Source of the DNA: Acidobacteriota bacterium
GTDB taxonomy: Bacteria > Acidobacteriota > Terriglobia > Acidiferrales > UBA7541
Direction of reading: 5' to 3'
DNA: 7,549 bases
Assembly: GCA_003224135.1 (NCBI GenBank)
Contig: QHYO01000401.1
Coordinates: 1-7,549, forward strand
Made by a program: the position numbers and the translations under genes. Below, piece after piece: positions 1 to 7,151 of this stretch; position 1 is the first letter of the stretch, and each line of letters starts with the position of its first letter. A model generated the notes under the pieces. The model was not told the DNA's origin. It did no database searches and saw only the letters and a list, made by a program, of their open reading frames with translations.

Positions 1-230
1 CCTGAATAATCGCCGTTGTACGTCGGCCAGACGTCCATTGGAGGCTTCAGTAAGGCAGCAGGGTCGAGGCCTTGCGCGCTTAGATTCGGCGCCAGCAACG
101 CGACCATGAGAATAGCGGCCACTAAAAATCCAACCGTTAGGCGGCAAGTGAAACAAAGGCGCAACTTTTCCTTCAGCTGAATCTTGCAATCGCACACGTC
201 ACATATCGCTTTGAAGAAATGAACACGCAT
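1..230 (-). CDS. Secreted PQQ-type beta-propeller quinoprotein, N-terminal part (runs off left edge)
   Basis: The minus-strand frame is open from an ATG at 230 to the window edge, 76 codons. It has a hydrophobic segment (about residues 33-47, FLVAAILMVALL) ending in a signal-peptidase-like LSAQ. The mature start, LDPAALLKPPMDVWPTYNGD, is the typical opening of PQQ-dependent dehydrogenase-like quinoproteins (WPTYNGDYSG). By family knowledge these are periplasmic beta-propellers that oxidise alcohols or sugars and pass electrons to cytochrome c. The catalytic part is outside the window, so substrate and PQQ binding cannot be judged. The start is uncertain. The ATG at 230 has a GGGAG five bases upstream but gives an unusually long, cysteine-rich region before the signal sequence (C10, C13, C15, C26, C29). 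A TTG at 164, preceded by AAGGA, would give a more normal signal peptide. The gene lies 19 bp downstream of the cytochrome gene on the same strand, so they are probably one operon. Confidence 0.8.
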   Translation of the reverse strand, partial: MRVHFFKAICDVCDCKIQLKEKLRLCFTCRLTVGFLVAAILMVALLAPNLSAQGLDPAALLKPPMDVWPTYNGDYS

Positions 231-249
231 TGCGGCTCCCGTATTGGTC

Positions 250-1044
250 TTACTTCAAGCTATATACGTACGTGAAAAGATTGTGCACGTCGGCCTGTGT
301 GAGCTTATCCAGGAGTTTGCGATGTGCTTCGAGCGGATCTTGTAATTCCACTTTGACCGTGCCGCGCGAAAAGGATCGATACCAGCCGGAGTCGTCGCGC
401 ACGGCAATCACAAAATCATCGTAATGCACCACCAGCCCGCGAATTTGTTCGCCCGAAGGAAGCGTGATCACGGCAGATTGCCGCTTACCCTCGGGATATA
501 GCATCCGCGCTTCGAGCTCGATTGAGGAATATTTTCGCGCAATATCCGCCAGATCGCCCGTTGGCGAATGGCAGTTTTTGCAACCACCGGTGCCTTCGAA
601 AAAGTACTTTCCCGCCTGTGCATCTCCCGTCAGTAATTTCTCCACAGGATAATCGCTGGGGACTCCTGACGACCTGAGAGCCTCTAACGCCCGGGCGTGA
701 AGAAAGGCGGAGATATCCGCAATCTGTTCGTCCGTAGAGGGCAGGGGAGGCATTCCCTTGTCGGGCCTGCCATTACGAATCACTTCACCGATCAATTCGC
801 CCTTCTTGTCGTGGGCTACTAGCGGGGAGCGAACCAGGTCGGGCCCCCGACCGCCAGTCGCGTCCGGCGCGTGGCAGAATCCGCAGGCTTGTTGAAACTG
901 CTTGCGGCCACGCTGTGCTGCAGCTTCATTCGGATCGGATTGCGAATGTGCCACAGACGCCCAGAGCCCAAGGGCGAGTGTACTCGCTGCTAGCGAGAAT
1001 GAGATTTTCTTCGCGTGCTTGGAAGACCGCTTCTGTCCCTGCAT
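250..1044 (-). CDS. Di-heme periplasmic c-type cytochrome
   Basis: The product is 264 residues. It starts with a basic n-region and a hydrophobic core (MQGQKRSSKHAKK, then about residues 14-32, ending AHSQ), an export signal. Two covalent heme sites are visible: CGFCH at C54-C57-H58 and CKNCH at C155-C158-H159. Met98 in GRPDKGMPP is the likely axial ligand of heme 1; Met181 is a possible ligand of heme 2. About 80 residues after the second heme domain contain a beta-rich stretch (ITLPSGEQIRGLVVHYDDF) and end in a helical TYVYSLK tail. The frame stays open upstream to 1191, but I chose the ATG at 1044 because GAGGTGG (1047-1053) precedes it and the signal peptide begins there. The following gene encodes a quinoprotein, so this cytochrome probably accepts its electrons (inference). 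No specific gene name is recognised. Confidence 0.88.
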   Translation of the reverse strand: MQGQKRSSKHAKKISFSLAASTLALGLWASVAHSQSDPNEAAAQRGRKQFQQACGFCHAPDATGGRGPDLVRSPLVAHDKKGELIGEVIRNGRPDKGMPPLPSTDEQIADISAFLHARALEALRSSGVPSDYPVEKLLTGDAQAGKYFFEGTGGCKNCHSPTGDLADIARKYSSIELEARMLYPEGKRQSAVITLPSGEQIRGLVVHYDDFVIAVRDDSGWYRSFSRGTVKVELQDPLEAHRKLLDKLTQADVHNLFTYVYSLK

Positions 1045-1167
1045 AGCCACCTCATGCGCAGAGCATTTTAGCTGGCTTCGAGGATGCCCACAACGAGACA
1101 CGAGACACACTCCGGACAGGTCTGAAAAAACACAGTTCTTTGCGCGCAAACAGTGAACACGCATATC

Positions 1168-1222
1168 CCATTCAATGCTGATATTCGCCATTCAATGCCC
1201 GGATATCGCACTTAGATTCAAT
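1168..1222. repeat. Direct repeats CCATTCAATGC, possible operator
   Basis: An 11-bp sequence, CCATTCAATGC, occurs at 1168-1178 and again at 1188-1198, exactly 20 bp apart, about two helical turns. A third partial copy (ATTCAAT) lies at 1216-1222. ATAT motifs occur at 1163, 1181 and 1203. Same-face spacing in a divergent promoter region fits binding by a regulator to either flanking operon. The regulator is unknown, and a chance repeat is not excluded. Confidence 0.4.
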
Positions 1223-1269
1223 AGATTGCCTGCAGCGCCTTGTGGATGATATTTTGGATAGTCGGGCCG

Positions 1270-1392
1270 GGTGCCCCCGAGGCGCCATCGTGCGTGACGC
1301 AATCTGTTGTTAAATCGAACTGTGCACGGGCATAGCAGCACTTCCAGACGGCTCGTTTCCAAGGTACGCCCTGTTTGAGGGCTGGCTGGAAG
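1270..1392 (+). promoter_or_regulatory. Hairpin-rich leader upstream of metK, possible cis-regulatory RNA
   Basis: Several inverted repeats follow one another just upstream of metK: GGTGCC/GGCGCC (1270-1275 with 1281-1286, one G-U pair, 5-base loop), TGCG/CGCA (1291-1294 with 1298-1301), GTGC/GCAC (1322-1325 with 1338-1341), and a nested structure. In the nested structure CTTCCAG (1341-1347) pairs with CTGGAAG (1386-1392) and encloses GCCCT/AGGGC (1368-1372 with 1378-1382, loop GTTTG). The closing stem ends 16 bases before the metK ribosome site. metK leaders often carry SAM-sensing riboswitches, but I could not match this to SAM-I, SAM-II or SAH consensus features. It is a candidate by position and fold only. 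Confidence 0.35.
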
Positions 1393-1407
1393 AAGACCGC
1401 TAACCCC

Positions 1408-1414
1408 AGAGGAG
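1408..1414 (+). promoter_or_regulatory. metK ribosome binding site (supports the TTG start)
   Basis: AGAGGAG lies eight bases before the TTG at 1423. The TTG frame immediately reads the conserved MetK N-terminus ([19 protein letters not shown]), so the rare start codon is well supported. Confidence 0.75.
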
Positions 1415-1422
1415 CGTTCGTT

Positions 1423-1548
1423 TTGAGCGAAGGACTAAAGAACTATCTGTTCACTTCGGAATCCGTTACGGAAGGCCACCCGGACAAAATCGCCGACCAG
1501 ATTTCCGATGCAGTGCTTGACGAAGTAATGAGACAGGATCCCAAGTGA
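1423..1548 (+). pseudogene. metK: metK N-terminal fragment, ended by in-frame TGA at codon 42
   Basis: From the TTG at 1423 the frame reads the N-terminus of S-adenosylmethionine synthetase, including [20 protein letters not shown]. It contains the catalytic His (H19, equivalent to E. coli H14) and a magnesium-binding Asp (D21, E. coli D16). At 1546-1548 a TGA interrupts the frame, directly after QDPK. The next codons, [20 protein letters not shown], continue MetK with no shift or gap, so this is a single-codon change and not an indel. Homologues usually carry Ala, Ser or Cys here. A single base change from TGC (Cys) or TCA (Ser) to TGA would explain it. As written, translation gives a 41-residue dead fragment unless the stop is read through or is a sequence error. 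Confidence 0.88.
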
Positions 1549-1569
1549 CGCGTCGCATGCGAAACGCTG

Positions 1570-2601
1570 GTGACGACCGGACTTGCGGTGGTGGCCGGAG
1601 AAATTACAACCGCGGCTCACATTGATTACGACGAACTGGTTCGCGAGACCATTCGCGGCGTCGGCTACGACCGAGCCAAGTTTGGCTATGATTCCGCTAC
1701 CTGTGCGGTCATGTGCACGGTAAAGCGTCAGTCGCCTGACATCGCCATGGGCGTCGATACTGGCGGCGCCGGCGATCAAGGACTGATGTTCGGTTTTGCT
1801 TGTGACGAAACGCCGGAACTGATGCCTATGCCCATCCAACTCGCCCACCAACTCACCTACAAGCTGTCCGAAGTTCGCAAATCCAAGAAAATTGATTTCC
1901 TCCGGCCTGATGGCAAATCACAGGTCACCATTGAATACCGCAATGGCAAGCCGTCGCGCGTGGATGCGGTCGTGATTTCGACGCAACACAGCGATAGCGT
2001 CTCGAACGACGATTTGCGTAACGCAGTTCTCGAGCATGTCATTAAGCCAGTCGTTCCGGCGGCGATGCTGGACAAGAACACGAAGTATTACATCAACCCG
2101 ACGGGCCGATTCGTAATCGGCGGGCCGATGGGAGATGCCGGCCTGACCGGGCGCAAGATTATCGTGGATACCTACGGCGGCTACAGCCGTCATGGTGGCG
2201 GCGCTTTCTCCGGCAAGGATCCGTCGAAAGTGGATCGTTCGGCCTGCTACATGGCTCGCTACATCGCGAAGAACGTTGTGGCCGCGGGTCTGGCTACGAA
2301 AGCCGAAGTGCAACTTGCCTACGCGATCGGCGTGGCCGAGCCAGTCTCTGTGATGGTGGACAGTTTTGGCACTGCGACGATTCCTGAAGAAAAAATCACG
2401 GAGCTGGTCCGCGAAAACTTCAAGCTCACACCCAAAGGCATCATCGAGGCGCTGGACCTGCGGAGGCCGATCTACAAGGCGACTGCAGCATACGGCCACT
2501 TTGGCCGGACCGGTGCCGGCTTTACCTGGGAAAAGACAGACCGTGTGGATGCGTTGCGCAAGGCTGTTGGTGCAACAGCGGAAGTCGCAGCCCGCAGTTG
2601 A
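1570..2601 (+). CDS. metK: S-adenosylmethionine synthetase (methionine adenosyltransferase), remainder after the internal stop
   Basis: MetK makes S-adenosylmethionine from methionine and ATP in the cytoplasm. With the fragment before it, the whole frame (1423-2601) would give a 392-residue protein, the normal family length. Landmarks after the stop include [42 protein letters not shown], the glycine-rich [18 protein letters not shown] loop, [10 protein letters not shown], and [17 protein letters not shown] near the C-terminus. All three MetK domains are therefore present and well conserved. The first possible restart is GTG at 1570 (codon 50 of the full frame). It has no clear ribosome site, and a product from it would lack H19, D21 and E47, the active-site residues, so it should be inactive alone. 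ahcY follows 132 bp later and completes the SAM cycle. Identity is certain; functionality as written is doubtful. Confidence 0.93.
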   Translation: MTTGLAVVAGEITTAAHIDYDELVRETIRGVGYDRAKFGYDSATCAVMCTVKRQSPDIAMGVDTGGAGDQGLMFGFACDETPELMPMPIQLAHQLTYKLSEVRKSKKIDFLRPDGKSQVTIEYRNGKPSRVDAVVISTQHSDSVSNDDLRNAVLEHVIKPVVPAAMLDKNTKYYINPTGRFVIGGPMGDAGLTGRKIIVDTYGGYSRHGGGAFSGKDPSKVDRSACYMARYIAKNVVAAGLATKAEVQLAYAIGVAEPVSVMVDSFGTATIPEEKITELVRENFKLTPKGIIEALDLRRPIYKATAAYGHFGRTGAGFTWEKTDRVDALRKAVGATAEVAARS

Positions 2602-2721
2602 TGGTTGGAGCGGTTCAAATGGAAAGGTTTGCAGGAGTACTGTGACGGCTCGCTGAGTATGTTCTGCCCAGAGCAGCGCGCTTAACTCTGACGTTTGTAT
2701 CGCAAAATTCAGAAACTCTAA

Positions 2722-3966
<1,245 letters not shown>

Positions 3967-4164
3967 CCTGGTGAAGCACGCAAAGGGTCTGAAGCCGCAG
4001 GTTTACGTTGTGCCCGAAGATCTCGACAAGGAAATTGCCAAGATGAAGCTCGAGTCCATGGGACACAAACTCGACAAGCTTACGCCCGAGCAGGAGCACT
4101 ATCTCGCTTCGTGGCAGGAAGGCACGTAAGCAACGACCGCTTTGTGAGGCGTGGTATCGTAAAA

Positions 4165-4193
4165 GGGCGCGGCTTGCCGCGCTCTTTCTTTTT
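4165..4193 (+). terminator. Rho-independent terminator after ahcY
   Basis: An 8-bp stem, GGGCGCGG (4165-4172) with CCGCGCTC (4177-4184, one G-U pair), closes a CTTG tetraloop and is followed by TTTCTTTTT (4185-4193). AAAA precedes the stem, so it may also work in reverse. It ends the metK-ahcY transcript and sits only 34 bp before the tldD start. Confidence 0.9.
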
Positions 4194-4227
4194 CAGGCTT
4201 GCCTTCTCGGATTTTTCAGGTGACGCG

Positions 4228-5661
4228 ATGTGGGACCTAACAACAGGCGCTATCGAAACAGCGAAGCTACGCGGTGCCACTTACGCCGACGCGCGGCTAA
4301 TGCATTTGCGCCAGCGGGACCTTACGACCAAGAATGGCGCGGTTGGGACGCTCGCACAATCGGAGTCGATCGGCATCGGCATTCGCGTCCTTGCAAGGGG
4401 CGCCTGGGGATTCGCCTCAACGGATCGCTTGACGCGCGAAGGTGTGGCAGCTTGCGCGGCACAGGCAGTCTCTATCGCTAAGGCATCCGCGCTGGCAAAA
4501 CGCGGTGACGTGCTGATGGTGCCAGAAGACGCCTACGTCGACAGTTGGCAGGCGCCGATGCGTAAAGATCCCTTCGAGATTCCGCTGGAGACGCAGCTCG
4601 ATCTGCTATTAAAGGCCGACGTTGCGATGCGAGCCGTTAAGGGCGTCACGCTGACCGAAACAGACATGCAGTTCCGCAAGATTGACACATGGTTTGCTTC
4701 GAGCATCGGTTCGCGGATTCATCAGCGCAAGGTAATTTCTGGAGGTGGAATCGCCGCGACATCGTTCAAGGGCACAGAAATTCAGAAGCGCTCGTATCCG
4801 AATAGTTTTGGCGGACAATATGCGTTGGCGGGATACGAGCTGATCGAATCGCTTGAACTTTTGCGCCATGCCCCGCGCGTGGCCGAGGAGTCCGTTGCGC
4901 TGCATTCAGCCGCACAGTGCCCTGAAAAAACCGGAACGCTGCTGCTGGACGGAAGCCAACTCGGTCTGCAGATTCATGAATCGGTCGGACATCCCATCGA
5001 GCTCGATCGCGTGCTCGGCCAGGAAGCGAATTTCGCAGGGACAAGTTTTTTGACGCTCGACCAATTGAACAAGCTCAAATACGGTTCGGACATCGTGAAT
5101 GTCGTAGCTGACGCGCGTCTCGAACACGGTCCCGGTCTCGGTACGTTCGCATATGACGATGAGGGGGTTCCCGCACAGTGCACGGACATCATCAAGGATG
5201 GCCAGTTCCGAGGCTATCTCTCGAACCGTGAGATGGCGCAACTCATCGGATTGTCTCGTTCTTCGGGCACCATGCGTACGGAAAACTGGAACCGCCTGCC
5301 AATTATTCGCATGACGAACATCAGTCTGAAGCCGGGCGAGGGTTCGCCGGAAGAGTTGATCGCGAGCACCGATGATGGAATCTGGATGGAGACGAATCGT
5401 TCGTGGTCCATTGACGACCGACGATATCAATTTCAGTTTTCCACCGAACTCGGCTGGGAAATCAAGGGCGGCAAGAAAGTTCGCATGCTGAAGAATCCGA
5501 GCTACAGCGGCAATTCGATCTGCGGCAGAGAGCACTGGACCCTCTGGGGCACGCCAAATTGCGGCAAAGGACAGCCGATGCAGACGATGGGCACTGGACA
5601 CGGTGCAGCACCCGCGCGTTTTCGCAAGGTGAGAATGGGAATCGCGTTCTCCGGACAATAA
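4228..5661 (+). CDS. tldD: TldD-family zinc metalloprotease subunit
   Basis: The product is 477 residues, the normal length for TldD. TldD pairs with TldE (PmbA) in a cytoplasmic protease that takes unfolded or modified peptides into a closed chamber; in E. coli it matures microcin B17 and degrades CcdA. The zinc motif HExxxH is present as HESVGH (H250, E251, H255) in LQIHESVGHPIELDRVLG. C445 in PNCGKGQPMQTMGTGHG is the likely third zinc ligand. The N-terminal half carries the family pattern YADARLMHLRQRDLTTKNG, and SIGIGIRVLARGAWGFAST. The frame is open upstream to 4111, but the ATG at 4228 is chosen because AGGTGA (4218-4223) precedes it and the earlier part crosses the ahcY terminator. pmbA follows after 5 bp, so the two are co-transcribed. 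No precursor peptide or other likely substrate gene is visible nearby. Confidence 0.93.
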   Translation: MWDLTTGAIETAKLRGATYADARLMHLRQRDLTTKNGAVGTLAQSESIGIGIRVLARGAWGFASTDRLTREGVAACAAQAVSIAKASALAKRGDVLMVPEDAYVDSWQAPMRKDPFEIPLETQLDLLLKADVAMRAVKGVTLTETDMQFRKIDTWFASSIGSRIHQRKVISGGGIAATSFKGTEIQKRSYPNSFGGQYALAGYELIESLELLRHAPRVAEESVALHSAAQCPEKTGTLLLDGSQLGLQIHESVGHPIELDRVLGQEANFAGTSFLTLDQLNKLKYGSDIVNVVADARLEHGPGLGTFAYDDEGVPAQCTDIIKDGQFRGYLSNREMAQLIGLSRSSGTMRTENWNRLPIIRMTNISLKPGEGSPEELIASTDDGIWMETNRSWSIDDRRYQFQFSTELGWEIKGGKKVRMLKNPSYSGNSICGREHWTLWGTPNCGKGQPMQTMGTGHGAAPARFRKVRMGIAFSGQ

Positions 5662-5666
5662 GCAAA

Positions 5667-7049
5667 ATGACGACGCGAGCACAATCCGCCAGCGGTGGTG
5701 CGCTCTTGGCATCCGAGAGCGAATTGAAGAAGCGCATAGCAACGGTTCTGCGCCTTGGCAAAATTGCCGGAGCCGACGAAACCGAAATTCAAGTCGATGA
5801 AACCATCGATGCACTAGCCCGCTTCGCCAACAACGCCATCCACCAGAACGTCGCAGAACATGGAATTACCGTTTCGATTCGAACTGTCGTGGATGGCCGC
5901 AGCGCTCGCGCGACCACAAATCGCCTCGATGAAGATTCGCTTCGGACAGCCGTTGAATCCTCTCTTCAACTGGCGCATAGTCAGCCAAAAATTCCCGGAC
6001 TACTCCCTCTGCCAGGCAAACAGCGTTATCGCAAGGTCAATCGGTTTGCAAAAGAGACCGCCGTCTTGACCCCCGAAGACCGCGCGCGCGCCGTGAAGAA
6101 AGCGTGCGACCTGGCGATTCGAAACGGCCAGGTCGCCGCGGGGGTTTTTTCTACTGGGCAATCGCAACTGGCGCTCGGAAATTCGCGCGGGCTCTTCGCC
6201 GCGTACCGCCACACGCAAGCCGAGTTTTCCATCACCATGCAGAACGAGCCGGCCGCGAGCTGGGCGAAAGCCAATTCCGGCAGCGTGAGAGCGTTCGACC
6301 CACAACAGCTAGCCGCGCGCGCCAGTGAAAAGGCCAGAATGGCCAAGGACGCACAGGAACTCGCTCCTGGAAAATACACGGTCATTCTCGAGCCGGCGGC
6401 CGCTCTCGATCTGGTCGGTTTTCTCTTTTACGATTTTGCCGCGACCGCAATTGACGATCAGCGTTCCTGCCTGGTCAAACGAATGGGTAAGCAACTCTTC
6501 GGGAAAAACATTTCCATCATCGACGATGTCTACCATCCGCTGCAGCTTGGCGCTCCGTTCGATGGCGAAGGAGTCCCGCGACAACGGGTGACACTCGTAC
6601 AAAGTGGAGTACCACGGAATGTAGTCTACTCACGCGCAAGTGCAAAAAAGGATGGCAAGAAACCCACCGGCCACGGCTTCGGCCTTCCAAACGAGTATGG
6701 CGAAGCGCCGATGAATCTGGTGTTCGGCGGTGGCGATTGGTCCGTAGAGAAAATGATTGCCAACACGGGTCGCGGCTTGCTTGTCACTCGCGTCTGGTAC
6801 ATCCGCGAAGTCGACCCCTACGAGAAGGTGATGACAGGAATGACGCGCGATGGCCTCTTCCTCGTCGAAAACGGGAAAATCACCTCGGCCGTCCGCAATT
6901 TCCGGTTCAACCAGTCACTCATTGAACTCCTGCAAAACGTGGAAGCCATGGGTCCGGCCGTACGCGCCACAGCGGAAGAGGCCTTCGAAATGGTCGTTCC
7001 CGCCATGAAGGTCCATGGCTTCCACTTCACGGAACCCACAAAGTTCTGA
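5667..7049 (+). CDS. pmbA: TldE/PmbA-family subunit, partner of TldD
   Basis: The product is 460 residues and reads as the PmbA/TldE half of the TldD/TldE protease. It shows the N-terminal fold (ADETEIQVDETIDALARFAN), the central IIDDVYHPLQLGAPFDGEG (FDGEGVP is characteristic), and the C-terminal NTGRGLLVTRVWYIREVDP and TRDGLFLVENGKI. The position matching the zinc motif reads EPAAALDLVGF instead of HExxxH, as expected for the non-catalytic subunit. The ATG at 5667 follows the tldD stop by 5 bp. The ribosome site is weak, so translation is probably coupled to tldD. The frame is open upstream to 5559 inside tldD, but that extension has no family likeness. Confidence 0.92.
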   Translation: MTTRAQSASGGALLASESELKKRIATVLRLGKIAGADETEIQVDETIDALARFANNAIHQNVAEHGITVSIRTVVDGRSARATTNRLDEDSLRTAVESSLQLAHSQPKIPGLLPLPGKQRYRKVNRFAKETAVLTPEDRARAVKKACDLAIRNGQVAAGVFSTGQSQLALGNSRGLFAAYRHTQAEFSITMQNEPAASWAKANSGSVRAFDPQQLAARASEKARMAKDAQELAPGKYTVILEPAAALDLVGFLFYDFAATAIDDQRSCLVKRMGKQLFGKNISIIDDVYHPLQLGAPFDGEGVPRQRVTLVQSGVPRNVVYSRASAKKDGKKPTGHGFGLPNEYGEAPMNLVFGGGDWSVEKMIANTGRGLLVTRVWYIREVDPYEKVMTGMTRDGLFLVENGKITSAVRNFRFNQSLIELLQNVEAMGPAVRATAEEAFEMVVPAMKVHGFHFTEPTKF

Positions 7050-7113
7050 GATTTCGCGCGATTTTCATGAAATCTTCGCAATCAGAAATTCAATTTTGCG
7101 AATCGATTTTCTG
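7049..7113. repeat. Inverted repeats in the pmbA-gltB spacer
   Basis: AGATTTC (7049-7055) is the exact inverse of GAAATCT (7069-7075) and begins at the last base of the pmbA stop codon. Inside it TTTCATGAAA (7063-7072) is a 10-bp palindrome. CAGAAA (7083-7088) and TTTCTG (7108-7113) form another. There is no T-run after these stems, so they are not a standard terminator; they may slow transcription or bind a regulator. Confidence 0.4.
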
Positions 7114-7116
7114 CGT

Positions 7117-7146
7117 TGTACAGAATCCTCTGGCAAACCCTATAAA
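7117..7146 (+). promoter_or_regulatory. Candidate gltB promoter placing transcription start at the ATG
   Basis: TGTACA (7117-7122) and TATAAA (7141-7146) are separated by 18 bases and resemble sigma-70 boxes. TATAAA ends five bases before the gltB ATG, which would place the first transcribed base at or next to the start codon. No ribosome site is visible before that ATG, in keeping with a leaderless message. This is a prediction from spacing alone. Confidence 0.35.
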
Positions 7147-7151
7147 CAGAT

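Larger units (their letters stand above)
1045..1422. promoter_or_regulatory. Divergent intergenic region between cytochrome (left) and metK (right)
   Basis: These 378 bp hold no credible gene. They separate a minus-strand operon from a plus-strand one, so they should carry promoters for both. Weak sigma-70-like boxes can be picked for metK (TTGCCT at 1226-1231 with GATATT at 1248-1253), but the match is poor and I do not assert it. Near-identical ATTCAAT boxes lie at 1168-1222 and several hairpins at 1270-1392, listed separately. The minus-strand reading frame across 1045-1191 is open, but lacks a ribosome site and resembles no protein. Confidence 0.6.

Noticed and set aside
219..230. Shared 11-mer TGAACACGCAT at 220-230 and 1154-1164
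   Set aside because: Noted because it overlaps the quinoprotein start in one copy, but the match does not extend and no function is suggested by the second location.
1045..1191. N-terminal extension of the cytochrome gene up to 1191
   Set aside because: The extension has no ribosome site and would bury the signal peptide 50 residues in. The ATG at 1044 has a good site directly before it.
1408..1425. AGAGGAGCG before metK as part of an SAH riboswitch core
   Set aside because: Only the GAGGAGCG string resembles the motif. The required flanking stems are missing, and the sequence is best explained as the ribosome site.
2632..2656. Tiny ORF (GTG-ACG-GCT-CGC-TGA) with a GGAG site between metK and ahcY, as a leader peptide
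   Set aside because: Four codons with no attenuator structure or biased codons. A GTG near GGAG is expected by chance, and nothing links it to SAM or SAH sensing.
4111..4227. N-terminal extension of tldD starting inside ahcY
   Set aside because: It would be translated across the ahcY stop and terminator, and TldD proteins begin near the ATG at 4228, which has its own ribosome site.
4906..5814. Long open frame (about 302 codons) on the minus strand opposite tldD
   Set aside because: It is antisense to a clearly recognised tldD/pmbA coding sequence, has low-complexity Arg/His/Cys-rich content, and shows no family motif or ribosome site. The same applies to the minus-strand frames at 2974-3933 and 1918-2838.
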